Numbered from the stretch's first letter, positions 1 to 9,959 are shown. The stretch: 64,000 nt of DNA from Polytrichum commune (GCA_950295325.1 OX485807.1:8707001-8771000), one strand, 5' to 3'. Program-made: numbers and translations. The notes: generated by a model from the sequence alone, not told the origin.

Positions 1-2020
1 ATAAGGTGTTAAAGCTAGACCTGACCCGGTCACAAACTTCACACCTCCCGACATATGCAGCCACCTGCTGATACATGCCAGTCCACCAATATTGGCCACG
101 CAACATCGAATGTGTCCTGCGTATGCCAAAATGGCCAAGTTCCTCGTGCACTTGTCGCACCAAGGAGGCCCTCTGATCCGGCCTAGGAACAATACGCCTT
201 GTCCCATCCGGCCACAATCGAAATAACAAACCGTTCTCCCAACGGAACCTTGTTATTCGATGTCCAATCCTATATTTTTCCATTGCCGAAATAGACAAAG
301 GAAAGGTACCATGTTGAAGCTTATGCAATACGGGAAGATCCTCCCATATATCCGCAATAGCTTGAGGCCGCTCAGTCTCATCATCCGAGCCCTGTATCGG
401 AATCTCAACAGATGCACCAGAAAATAAAGTGAGGTAGGCAGCCGCGTGCCAACCTGGAACCGCCTCTCGATCACAATCTCCATGCCACCTGGCCCCGGTC
501 AAGTCCTCATCCGAAGGACTTGGATTGCGTGAGAGTCCATCTGCATCCATGTTGGTAATCCCAACACGGTATACCACCTCAAAGTCATACTCCTGGAGCA
601 ACAAAGCCCACCTGGCAAGCTTGCCAGTAAGCTTATCCGACTCCATGAGCCACCGTAACGGCTGATGGTCAGTCACCAAAGTAAAGTTTTGACCATAAAG
701 ATATGGCCGGAAATGGGCAATAGCCCACACCGCCGCCAATGCTTCTCCCTCATAGGACGAATAATTGGCCTCCGCCGTGTTGTTGCTTCGCGACGCGTAA
801 GCAACAACATACTCCCGGCCAACGTCATCTTTCTGAGTAAGAACTGCTCCCAAACCCAATGAACTCCAATCTGTATGCAACTGGAAAGATTTGGAGACAT
901 CTGGACGTCGAAGCACTGGAGCCGTACCTAGTTTCTGCTTCAATGTCTCAAACGCCTGTTGTTGCTCACGACCCCAAGTCCACGGTTGGTCCTTGCTCGT
1001 GAGAATGGTGAGAGGCTTGGCGATCAAGCTAAAGTTCTTGACGAATCGCCGATAGTAATTCGCCAAGCCCAAGAAAGCACGAAGTCTCGGCACATCAACC
1101 GGTGCCGGAATCTTCTGCAAGGCGTCCACCTTAGCTTGTTGTACCCCAAGACCTCCTGGAACAATCATATGCCCCAGATATGCCAACCGGTCATGGAAAA
1201 ACTTGCACTTGCCGTGGTGCAAGCGCAGTCCCCACCGCTGCAACCGTTCAAAAACGGCTTGCAAATGCCTCACATGCTCCTGTGGTGTTGTGCTGAAGAT
1301 GATCACATCGTCTATGTAACACCGAGCAAAGGGCAAGCCAGAGAGAACCTGATCCATCACCCGTTGAAACTCAGCTGGTGCATTCTTTAGGCCAAATGGA
1401 AGAAACTTCCAATGATAAAGTTGATCTTTCCCATCTTGATCAACTCCCCAAAATGCGGTTTTCACCCGATCTCCCGTAAGTAATGGAAGTTGGTGATATC
1501 CGGATCTCAAGTCCAATGTGCTAAAGACCCGAGAAAATCCGATGGCATCGAACAACTCCTCCGGGATCGGCATGGGATACCGATCCGACTTGGTCTTCCG
1601 ATTAACTGGACGGTAATCCCCACACATCCGCTTCTCCGTCCAATTGCCAAAGATATCCTTCTTCGATGGCATAACCGTAGCACAAGCATACTCCCCGTTG
1701 GAAAGTTCGATTAGCCCTGCTGCCAAGAGCTCTCGGCAACGAGCCTGAACGCCAATCCGCTCGGAAACACTGAGCCTGTAAGGTCTCCGAAAAATGGGAT
1801 GGTCGTCCTCCAACTGAATGTGGATGGGTTTTCCTTTATAACCTTCAAGATCTTGAAGGCTAAAAGCAAAACATCTACGGTACGAGCGAATAAATGCCCG
1901 TACCTTCCGTGCCTCAGCACCAGTGAGACGAGGGCCTAATTCAAGTGGCCAATCATCAAACTCTGTGGTCTCCCTTTCCACTAGAAGAGAGCCACCTGGT
2001 GCTGGCACGGACTCTAATTG
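1..2020 (-). CDS. pol: Pol: reverse transcriptase, RNase H, integrase N-terminus (partial; readthrough product)
   Basis: The frame is open from the codon after the UAG (CAA at 2020-2018) to the left edge, in the same frame as the upstream Gag ORF. It has no obvious own start, so expression as a Gag-Pol readthrough fusion is the simplest reading. RT is clear: the region around 1640-1560 gives MCGDYRPVN and the catalytic YIDD box lies at 1318-1307, followed by VIIFS. The palm and connection run to about 1020 (AFLGLANYYRRFVKNFS). RNase H follows with LHTDWSS (aspartate at 871-869), YSSYEGEALAAVWA near 750-710 and LVTDHQPLRW near 675-640. The integrase HHCC zinc module is visible as HEELGHF near 145 and CEVCDR near 40. 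The integrase catalytic core lies outside the window. The RT is of the type using YIDD and the RNase H ends with DADGLSRNP, both usual in Ty3/gypsy. Confidence 0.95.
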
Positions 2021-2023
2021 CTA
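2015..2023 (-). promoter_or_regulatory. Leaky stop codon UAG-CAA-UUA between Gag-MTase and Pol
   Basis: On the minus strand the junction reads CAT TAG CAA TTA GAG. The stop plus the next six bases match the known plant-virus readthrough motif UAG-CARYYA, first defined in tobacco mosaic virus, at every position. Upstream and downstream frames are identical and the downstream frame stays open for at least 673 codons. This strongly suggests programmed translational readthrough as the way Pol is made, rather than the -1 or +1 frameshift common in other LTR elements. The motif is seen directly; readthrough itself is inferred. Confidence 0.88.
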
Positions 2024-5000
2024 ATGAGAGGAGGGGGCATTAACTATGCCCCCAGTATCGGTGCTAGCACTAGAGTCTGACAGTTCTTCATCACCACCAA
2101 TATGTGATGATGAAGCCACCACCGGAGGCGAAGAAACCGAAGCGGTGTAAACATGTTGAGCTCGAAGCTCCTCCATCACATGCTGCTTGAATTGAAAAAT
2201 TCGTTCGACTTCTCCAACCATGGCGTGAATTCCCTCCTCCATGGGTGTGGACCGCTGTGCCCCCTGACCAGAGTCCTCTGCCCCCAGAGACAACCACTGG
2301 TCACCACGATGCCTTTGCAATGAAAGGCATAAAGCAACAGTCCACACCATGGTATGAAGATCCATAGCTTGGCCCAACACGAAGCGTCGTTGGCCCTCAG
2401 AAAGGCCGGGAGCTGCGGTGGTGCCAGTGCGGAATCCCATGGCACGCTCCCGTTCATCAGCCAATGGTTCGGTGTGGGTTTTGGTGTGAACATCCCACAC
2501 CATACCCGGCCCCCTATCGCGAAAAGCGAATGACTGTGGAAACGTCATAAATGTGGGAAATGCCCGCCGCGGTGCCCCGATTTTGTTGACCAATGCCAAC
2601 GGGGGTAAATCATCTCGAACAACCGGCAAAGAAGTCCGGTTTGGCTCCAAGATGTCATCCACCTTTTGATCCAAAGGTGGAGACACTGCAGAAAATGCTG
2701 CAGCTAAAATAGATGACGGTGCGAGGTTGGTCCAAATCCACCGAGGCCGGTGGGCATAAGAACCAATGCTCGCGGCATCCACAAAAATGGGATCTCCAAG
2801 GTGTTGACGAACATAATAATCGCCTTTCAACACCTTGTCCCGAGAGTCTCCCAACAATGGTACATTCTCGAAGATATACCCTGGCAGGGTATGTTGGTGG
2901 GAAAACCACCACTGCATGAGGCGGATGAGGTCCCAAAATAAATTAGACCTGGGATCCTCTAGACCTCGGCCGGCTCCAGCACGTGAATGGCCCTGGCATG
3001 GCCATCCCGCAATCACCATATCCACCGGACCTAAGTGTCGTAAATCGGCCTCACTGATGAGTGTCACATCACGAGGGAGACGTGAAAAACACCCACGAAT
3101 GGCAGTTGGAGATAACTGCTGGGGGTACAATACCATCAATTGGTGAAGATGGTGACGAGCCACACAGGTGGACACTTGAGAGTTGTCCACATAGACATAC
3201 CGTCTAACCGTGAGGCCAGCCTCCAATACGGCCGTTAAGCCTGTGCCGATGCCCCCAAACAGTTCCACCAAAGTAATTCCCGCGTCTGGCGGCTGCCATA
3301 AAATGGGATGTGCCAATGCCGAGAGGACACCCGGCATAACCGGTGTTCTAGGAGTGAGAGAGTGAACAATATCCTCGCACCTCCGAAATAGCTCGGCGGA
3401 ATCACGCCAAGGACGAAGGGAATCCTTGGGATGGCGCACAAATGCATTCTTAGGTGTTATATCCCGTTGATCGTCTGTACTCCCCATGAATGCCAATGAC
3501 TCCTCCAACAATGCGGAACCATAAGGCAATGTGTCCACCATAGCACCACATCCAAAAACCATAGATAATGGTGCTATGGTCGCGGCCGCCGCGAAAGCAA
3601 CGGGAATAAGTTCCCTGCGGCCATCCCCAGCCGACCAACCTGGTCGGATCCACGCCTCTTCAGTCCAGTTGTCCAAACCAAAACCAAGAGGGTAAAGTGC
3701 TTGCTGACCAACTAAAATGTCATAGTTGGTCGCATCCGTCACCGCACACCTAAGAAGAAGAGGTGCGGGTGAATCTCCAGGCTTCACTCGGAAGCTAAGC
3801 TGTAATGGCTCTCGAGTATAACCCATGGCTTGCTCCACGTGACCAATGGATGTGACAATGGTGAATGGACAGGGAGCCAAATCCTCGGCCGTCAACCTCA
3901 ACTCTTGGGCAAGCCTCTTGCCGATCATAACTGGCTGTGCCCCTGAATCCATCATCACACAACGGGGAGCAACCCGAGTAGCGTTGCTCCCAGTACGACT
4001 GACCACCAAAATTCCGGTATCATTCACCATACGCACAACGCCGGGTCGAATGCCGCGGCGTTCGCAGACAGGTCTAGCAGCGACATCAGACAGATAGGCT
4101 GCACCCGCGGATACTGGGTAGTCATAAGACGTGGTCGGTGCCTTGTCATCTGAGGCGTGTGCGTCAAAAGACGCAATGGTCTCTGCCGCAAGTCTCGCTC
4201 GCCATTTGGCCACATCCTCAGGATCTTCGGAAGCAGGAATGTCCGTAGTGGCTTGAGCCACGGTCAGAGAAGGTAAGGATGCCTTCCCTTCCAAAATCCT
4301 ACCTGCTAAGTGAAAAATCTTAGCAGATTGGAACTCTGGCGATGACCACTCCATGGCCGTGAACAAAGGTGTGTGCAACACCTTGGATGCCAACGTGTGC
4401 GCCACATTGGTCGTTGAATGTGAAACCTCATCGTTCGGATGACGACCACTGACAGATTGGATGGCATCGGCCAATCCAAAAGATAATGGTAGTCGTGCCT
4501 GACCAATTTGGTCCGCGGACGCATTGTCCCGAGCTCGCGAGCTTGCCACATATTCATTTGTGGTCGAAGGTATGGATTGTGACACGGCTTGAGCACGTGT
4601 CACGGCCGCGGAACTCACCACCTCGCCCGAGGCTCCAAACATATAGTAATCCGGAGTGGAAGAACTAGCCTGAGCTCCGGAGGAAGACGGTGAGGCCAAG
4701 ATTTGGCCGGATGACGCCAAGCTTTTGAACCTCTCCTCCATGGCTCCAATCTTCGCCTCCAACGTCTTCTCCCGGTCGGAAGAAGGACGTTTCTCAGGAT
4801 GGAGAACAAAGCAGTTCTCTACTGCGTGATTGTTCCGCCCGCAATGAGAACACTTCAACTGCTTGGGTAACTGATTACCTGTCGTCCCCTTCGCCGAGCC
4901 CTTAGCGGGAACAAATGGTTTCCGCTTCGGAGTAGTGACGGTCTGGGCTTGCCTTTGCTTCGAAGGGCAGTCCTTCTTAGCATGGCCGGCCTGCCCACAA

Positions 5001-6106
5001 GACCAACAATACATGGTCTTGTCTACCTCGGCCTCCGCCAATCCTGCAGCCGCAACCGGAACTCTTCGGGATTTGCTAGAATCTACTAGCAGAGACACCA
5101 AATCAGTGGCATCGTGTTGACACAACGCACGATCACACTGCTCCACAATGGCGAATGCCTCTGCGAGTGTCGCCCGACCACCATAATCCATGATGATCTT
5201 GGGCAGTGCCAAGTCAAGGAGGCGTTTGTCAATCTTGGACAAAAACACCTTTACCAACTGGCTTTCGGCGAAAACACCTCCAGATTCCCTCGCAAACCTC
5301 GCCAACCTCGTGTACATGGTACGAGGTGTGTCATCTTTCTCCCGTCGAAAGTCCTGTATACACTGCATTTGATCGCGGCGGAAGCCTCCATATTCCTTCT
5401 CCAAATGGAGTTGGAATTCATGTAGAGGATCAAAACCCGGCGGAGCTCCTAAAGAAGCTAATGCCGCCTGGGTAGCCTGGGCATAACGTGACAGTGGAAG
5501 AATGGGGCTCGAGGTACTCGCCGCTGCGGGAGCTTGGCCCTGAGCCGTGGGATTGATAGGAAAAGCTCCCTCCACATCCACCACAAATACTCCATCCAGC
5601 ACCTCCGATTTAACCTCAGGGACGGCCATGAAACTGGAAGCTGCGCCTTCCTTCAATGCGGATACCAACTCAACCCGAGTCTCCCAGTACCGCTCCACCT
5701 GGCGTAGCTCCATCCAATGAGTGTCCGTCCACTGCTCATAAGTTTGGAGAGCTTCATGCTCCAAATGCTGAGGCAGAAGCTCGAACGCATACCAATCGTT
5801 AAAATTAGTATTGCGTTGGCGTTTCTCTCGCATCCACGTACGAAACCGGATTTTCCAGTCTTGCAGAGAAATGGTCCCTGCTCGACCGGAAAACCGGTCC
5901 CGTATCCCTCCCCTAGTCTCCTCCTCCATATCGTCAAAGGTTCCCACCCACAGGACGTGCGACCGAGTGATAGTCCCCCACGCCGAAGTAGGCTGAAAAG
6001 CCTCGTTGGGTGCTACCACTGGTTCAACGTCCGAGAGGTCCGAGGGATGACCTTCCGATGCTCCTGGGGACGGAGAACGATAATGTTGAGTACGAGTTGT
6101 AACCAT
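2021..6106 (-). CDS. Gag - protease - C5 cytosine DNA methyltransferase polyprotein
   Basis: This is a 1361-residue ORF. Residues about 200-330 have the Ty3-type Gag capsid pattern (LHEFQLHLEKEYGG onward). Two zinc knuckles follow: CWSCGQAGHAKKDC at 367-380 and CSHCGRNNHAVENC at 419-432. A retropepsin-like aspartic protease has its active site at DSGAQ, 720-724. Residues about 940-1265 form a cytosine-5 methyltransferase: motif I ELFGGIGTG (948-956, AdoMet binding), motif IV AGWPCQGHS with the catalytic cysteine (1033-1041), motif VI IFENVP (1078-1083), motif VIII HRPRW (1119-1123), then ERAMGF and LGQAMDLHTM (1244-1253) as motifs IX-X. The motif spacing and the end pattern resemble DNMT3/DRM enzymes more than DNMT1 or bacterial Dcm. 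Motif X has GQ where GN or GR is usual. The target-recognition segment is short (about 90 residues). The ATG at 6106 is taken because Gag-like sequence begins soon after and the upstream leader is non-coding. A serine-rich acidic tail (1325-1361) precedes the UAG. The MTase sits between protease and RT, so it is made on every Gag molecule and probably enters virus-like particles (inference). Confidence 0.95.
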   Translation of the reverse strand: MVTTRTQHYRSPSPGASEGHPSDLSDVEPVVAPNEAFQPTSAWGTITRSHVLWVGTFDDMEEETRGGIRDRFSGRAGTISLQDWKIRFRTWMREKRQRNTNFNDWYAFELLPQHLEHEALQTYEQWTDTHWMELRQVERYWETRVELVSALKEGAASSFMAVPEVKSEVLDGVFVVDVEGAFPINPTAQGQAPAAASTSSPILPLSRYAQATQAALASLGAPPGFDPLHEFQLHLEKEYGGFRRDQMQCIQDFRREKDDTPRTMYTRLARFARESGGVFAESQLVKVFLSKIDKRLLDLALPKIIMDYGGRATLAEAFAIVEQCDRALCQHDATDLVSLLVDSSKSRRVPVAAAGLAEAEVDKTMYCWSCGQAGHAKKDCPSKQRQAQTVTTPKRKPFVPAKGSAKGTTGNQLPKQLKCSHCGRNNHAVENCFVLHPEKRPSSDREKTLEAKIGAMEERFKSLASSGQILASPSSSGAQASSSTPDYYMFGASGEVVSSAAVTRAQAVSQSIPSTTNEYVASSRARDNASADQIGQARLPLSFGLADAIQSVSGRHPNDEVSHSTTNVAHTLASKVLHTPLFTAMEWSSPEFQSAKIFHLAGRILEGKASLPSLTVAQATTDIPASEDPEDVAKWRARLAAETIASFDAHASDDKAPTTSYDYPVSAGAAYLSDVAARPVCERRGIRPGVVRMVNDTGILVVSRTGSNATRVAPRCVMMDSGAQPVMIGKRLAQELRLTAEDLAPCPFTIVTSIGHVEQAMGYTREPLQLSFRVKPGDSPAPLLLRCAVTDATNYDILVGQQALYPLGFGLDNWTEEAWIRPGWSAGDGRRELIPVAFAAAATIAPLSMVFGCGAMVDTLPYGSALLEESLAFMGSTDDQRDITPKNAFVRHPKDSLRPWRDSAELFRRCEDIVHSLTPRTPVMPGVLSALAHPILWQPPDAGITLVELFGGIGTGLTAVLEAGLTVRRYVYVDNSQVSTCVARHHLHQLMVLYPQQLSPTAIRGCFSRLPRDVTLISEADLRHLGPVDMVIAGWPCQGHSRAGAGRGLEDPRSNLFWDLIRLMQWWFSHQHTLPGYIFENVPLLGDSRDKVLKGDYYVRQHLGDPIFVDAASIGSYAHRPRWIWTNLAPSSILAAAFSAVSPPLDQKVDDILEPNRTSLPVVRDDLPPLALVNKIGAPRRAFPTFMTFPQSFAFRDRGPGMVWDVHTKTHTEPLADERERAMGFRTGTTAAPGLSEGQRRFVLGQAMDLHTMVWTVALCLSLQRHRGDQWLSLGAEDSGQGAQRSTPMEEGIHAMVGEVERIFQFKQHVMEELRAQHVYTASVSSPPVVASSSHIGGDEELSDSSASTDTGGIVNAPSSH

Positions 6107-7277
6107 AAACCCACAATGGGATGGTCACCGAATCAACAACCCAAATGAATTAGTATCCAGTTACAAAGAGAAAAATGGTCAAAGGCAACCTGCACCTGCA
6201 ATCACCACCAAAACTTATGGTCTGCTGGTCATTAACCCAGCCTCACCACAAGTGAAAACAAGCACCGCCCACTTGGTGCACAAACAAAGGTCCCGTCGGT
6301 CATTAATCCGACCTCACCTCCACAGTACCCTATCACAATCTAGGACTACACAAAATGGGGCAGTGCTAGAACACTCCAGCACTACAGCCCGCCACAGGGG
6401 AAGGTACCAAAACAAAATACAAGAAACAATGCAAGTACAGCACTGGATCCTCTTCCCCAAAACAACATTCAAGCAAAAATTGAAAACGACCGCAACCAAC
6501 TGGCACCCGCCTGCAGTTGGTGGTCAAAATGAAGAGCCCCTGTTGCTTAAGAAAAGAAATTGGCACCAATGCACATCTCTCATCTCCCCACTACTACCTA
6601 GAAATCCCTCTTCACAACAATGTCGGGAATATGTGTTGACAAACACAATTCGGCCCTAATAATAATTTATTCTAAGCCGAACGGAAATCCCATATGCCAT
6701 CCAATCTCCAATGACATCCTCCTCAGAAATTTCGTGCAACACAACCCCCAAACGAAATCTCAAGTATATTTCTTAATCCCCTAGAAATTGACTTCTTAGA
6801 GAGAGAAGGAAAGATGAGAAGTTGAAAGGTAACATGAAATAAATAAATAAATAATAAAAAGTCCGGTTTTTAATTATTTAAATAAATAAATAAATAAAAT
6901 CCGGTTTTAATTCATTAATGTATTAATTAATTAAAACAAAATAAAACAAAATAAAAATCTACCTCCGTTAGCAACGGAATCGGGTAATGTGTGCGCCTGC
7001 TACCTTCCTTGGATGTGGCAGCCGCTGAGGCTCTATCTCCGGAATCATTCCTCGGGCTCCCTCTTCTAGCCTGCAGCCTGGATGGTCTGGCTTGCTGTCT
7101 GCTTGCCCTGGCCTGCAGTCTGCCGCTCTGGCCTACTGCCGCCGCGAGCCGCAGGCAGCCGCTGGGCACGGCAGCAGGTTTGCCAGCAGCAACACAATTC
7201 ACAATGATGTGTAAACTCCACAAGCACACATTTTTCTTCTTGTTGCTCCGCTAATCCGCGATGTTTGTCGTTCTCCA
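6107..7277 (-). other. Retrotransposon 5' leader (untranslated)
   Basis: This is 1171 bases between the primer binding site and the Gag ATG, with no convincing ORF. It holds an AT-rich (AAAT)n-type microsatellite around 6835-6955. Near 6225-6325 there are two short similar units, each containing GGTCATTAA followed by a CCTCACC box on the plus strand. Such a long leader probably carries packaging and dimerisation signals, and perhaps ribosome shunting or internal initiation, but no specific element can be named. Confidence 0.7.
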
Positions 7278-7296
7278 CTCCACAATCCCGCCACCA
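7278..7296 (-). other. Candidate primer binding site (minus-strand DNA priming)
   Basis: On the minus strand the LTR ends in GAGGACA, followed by the dinucleotide AG and then TGGTGGCGGGATTGTGGAG. The LTR-CA, two bases, TGG layout is the canonical one. The primer would be a tRNA ending in ...TCCCGCCACCA. It is not the initiator-methionine primer (TGGTATCAGAGC) used by many plant elements, and I could not match it to a tRNA from memory. Confidence 0.65.
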
Positions 7297-7298
7297 CT

Positions 7299-7706
7299 TG
7301 TCCTCACACTCTTGCTTGAATGTTGTAGCTCAAGATTTGAAGAAAAGAGAAGGACTCAAACATTCTTGCCAAGTGAGAAGGAAGAGAGTAGAACACTCAC
7401 AATAGCTCTAAATCTCTTCAAATGTATACAAATTAATCAAGCTATCTCTCACTCCACCAAGGGAGAATCCAAGAGTGTAAGTAGGGGAAGAAGAACTCAA
7501 GATTTATTGCAAAATCATGCAATCTACACCTCACACAAGCTCTCTCCACACACTAACTCACAAGACTTGACTTGGCAAGAATGCCAAGCCAAGGAGGAGG
7601 CTCCTCACTTAGGAGCCTTCCTCTCCACATCTAGATTCATCCATCCAAATCTAGATGGATGAAACCCAACGGATAAGGTGCGGCCTTCGACGCCGTATAC
7701 CGTGAC
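7299..7706 (-). repeat. 5' LTR of the methyltransferase retrotransposon
   Basis: This is a 408-bp segment beginning TGTCACGG and ending GAGGACA on the minus strand, so it has a 4-bp TGTC/GACA terminal inverted repeat. It lies immediately before a well-formed primer binding site. An AATAAA polyadenylation signal is present at about 7508-7503. Several small hairpins lie in the U3 part, for example GGCTCCTAAGTGAGGAGCC near 7620-7595. No clear TATA box was found. The boundaries rest on structure alone, because the partner LTR is outside the window. Confidence 0.7.
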
Positions 7707-9959
7707 AATTCACATGAGTTTGTATGTTATCCACCCCCTAGGGGAAAATCTCTATTTTCTCTTAAAGCCTCATTCAAGCTTGCAAGAAAAGAAATCTAGA
7801 ATCATCCTTCGCATAGATGACATTGCTCGAGCTATATCTCTTGCATTCGAGAGCAATGATTATTTGTTGGAAATGTCCAATGATTGTGGGACCATGGCCT
7901 TTATTACTAGCTCATTAGATCGGCTTTCTTGTCATTACATAAGATTGAAACAAATGTTGACATATGTGAAAAATTAAAAGAGAGAGAGAGAGAGAATTAA
8001 AACATGAATTGTATGCCCAAAAATATATTGTGCCAAACCTTAAAACCTATCAAAATAATTCTCATTCTTATATGTGTGGTATATGTAATAGTTGGTCCTT
8101 ATAATGTGGGTCAGTGGACATATTATTTTCATTTGATATATATGATCAATAATAATGAGACCACTAGATTCTATGTACATAAAAGTGGTGAATTTAAATT
8201 GTATATACATGTTGGAAATAATAGTAGAATATTTGAGGCGTGGAAACGGACCCACGATAGGATATCAATACTAACTAGTATTACATTAGGGTATCAACAT
8301 TGCACCTCATACAAAATATAGAATATGCATGTTATGGATGTGAAATTCAGCATTGGGGTTACGGGTTACGGGATATGTTCTATCAAAGACATTTAATATT
8401 TTTTTAACAATATTAAATCAAGTTTTTAAAAAACCATGGTTGGTCTATATACCTTGGCCCAATACAGGGTATCTTGAGTCAACATAATATTATCTAGGAT
8501 GAATCATAGTGATAAAAATATTATTTATTTTGGGCTTCTAGTTTTAGATAAAATACTATTTATTGTGGGCTTCAACTCCTTCTATTTTAATATATACCAC
8601 TTTATTTTCATATAATATCCCATGTGTGGTAACTAACATGACATACTTATGAGCGAAAAAAGTTTGCTACCCCGTTACCAACCACATAAGGATTGAGCAT
8701 TTTATTTACTTGGTGCAACTTCAAGTATCCAGCTAGTACATCATGTCATGAGTCTAGCAACCTAAGTTTTCTGATGTTTTGTTTTTGAGTTTGCATTTTT
8801 GTATTATCTCAATGTCTAAAAACGTGAAAAAATATTATTTTTCAATATGTTTTTCAAATAATTAAGCCCACGGTTGTTATGTGAAATGATATTTCACTTC
8901 ATATATATTGTTTTCAAGGTAAATATCCACCAAATTGTTGTCTTTATTTCCTTAGAAGGAATTTGTCTCCGAATTTTCATGTATATTATTGTCTAAAAAC
9001 TAACACATATTTTCAAAGGAAAACAAAATTAGTTGTATTATTACGGATAGAATTATTTACTAGTTGAGCTCATAAAACTTGATGAAAGTCTTTATTATCA
9101 TTACATCCTTTAACTTCTTGAGATGGTATTGGATGGGGAGGGCGATCTATAAATTCATTCAGTTCTCTCCATTCTAGTAGAATTTTACATTTTAAAAATC
9201 TTTTTATGAAGATTTATGTAAGTAAAAATCCACTTCTTCTCCCCTAGTATGACCCTATTAAAAAGAAAACAATCATCTAAGAAGTAAATATTATAAATAA
9301 ACAATATAATAATAAAATAGAAAATAAATTACTTAGATATTTTTAAGGAATTTGTACGACGCCATTCCAAAACTGGAGCCACCATTTGGTTTTTTGTATT
9401 TTCAAAATTTTCCAATTTTTAGATATAAAAATATTTATCATAATCTTAATAATTTTCTTGTTAGAATTGGATATTTAAGAACCAAAGTAGTCAAAACTTC
9501 ATAACCATATAATTTCTAAATTGATCTATATCAATTAAATTTTTTCTCAAATAAAATATTCCCAAAAAACTCTTCACATTTTTTAGAATTTTTCATAAGA
9601 TTTAGAAGTGTAGGACATGAGCCCACATGTTAATTTTCCTTACTTTTTGCCTTCAATTTTTCAATGCAACGCTTGTCTTTGCTTTCTATTGCTTTCTATT
9701 GCTTTGACTTCTTTGAAATTTTTTCTTTGCCCTCTTCAATGAATTTGTCATAATTTTCAAATTAATGGTTTTTAAATTCACCATCCTTATATTTTTTTTT
9801 CCATCATTCTTGATAGTATGTATTTTTTGTCATGTACTTCACTTTAAAAGTGAATATATGATTGGTTTTCCTCGTGTGATCATTCAAATGAAATCCATAT
9901 TTGAATGACGCATATGGACATTTCTTTCCTCCTGCTTTCACAAGGCAATGAAAAGTCAT
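7707..9959. other. AT-rich intergenic DNA without supportable genes
   Basis: Only short chance ORFs occur here. There is a (GA)n microsatellite at about 7979-7995 and many homopolymer A/T runs. No protein similarity, RNA gene or element end was recognised. Confidence 0.6.

Larger units (their letters stand above)
1..7706 (-). mobile_element. Ty3/gypsy LTR retrotransposon carrying a DNA methyltransferase (3' part beyond the window)
   Basis: The order on the minus strand is LTR, primer binding site, leader, gag-protease-methyltransferase ORF, UAG, then RT-RNase H-integrase. The integrase core and the 3' LTR lie beyond base 1. RT before integrase is the Ty3/gypsy (Metaviridae-type) order. I translated codons 6106 to 1 in one frame and saw only one stop, the UAG at 2023-2021, so the visible coding part looks intact. 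This contrasts strongly with the degraded elements elsewhere in the window. If the LTR end is correct, the 5-bp target duplication should be bases 7707-7711 and should reappear next to the unseen 3' LTR. The visible length is 7.7 kb; the full element is probably 9.5-11 kb (inference). Confidence 0.93.

Noticed and set aside
253-5937. Many ORFs of 60-143 codons on both strands inside the retrotransposon
   Set aside because: They are alternative-frame shadows of the gag-MTase and pol frames; the in-frame translation shows clear protein domains, these do not.
6252-6659. 135-codon plus-strand ORF in the retrotransposon leader
   Set aside because: It is antisense to the element, has a biased proline/threonine composition without motifs, and sits in a non-coding leader.
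6570-7194. Alternative LTR limits (TGTTG...CAACA at 6634-7194, or a CCA-adjacent start at 6570)
   Set aside because: Neither gives TG...CA ends, a two-base spacer and a TGG primer site together; the 7299-7706 solution does.
7261-7662. 133-codon plus-strand ORF
   Set aside because: It is antisense to the inferred 5' LTR and has no recognisable domain.
7678-8321. Two ORFs of about 100 codons just outside the retrotransposon
   Set aside because: AT-rich, no motifs, one overlaps the LTR edge; no evidence of coding selection.
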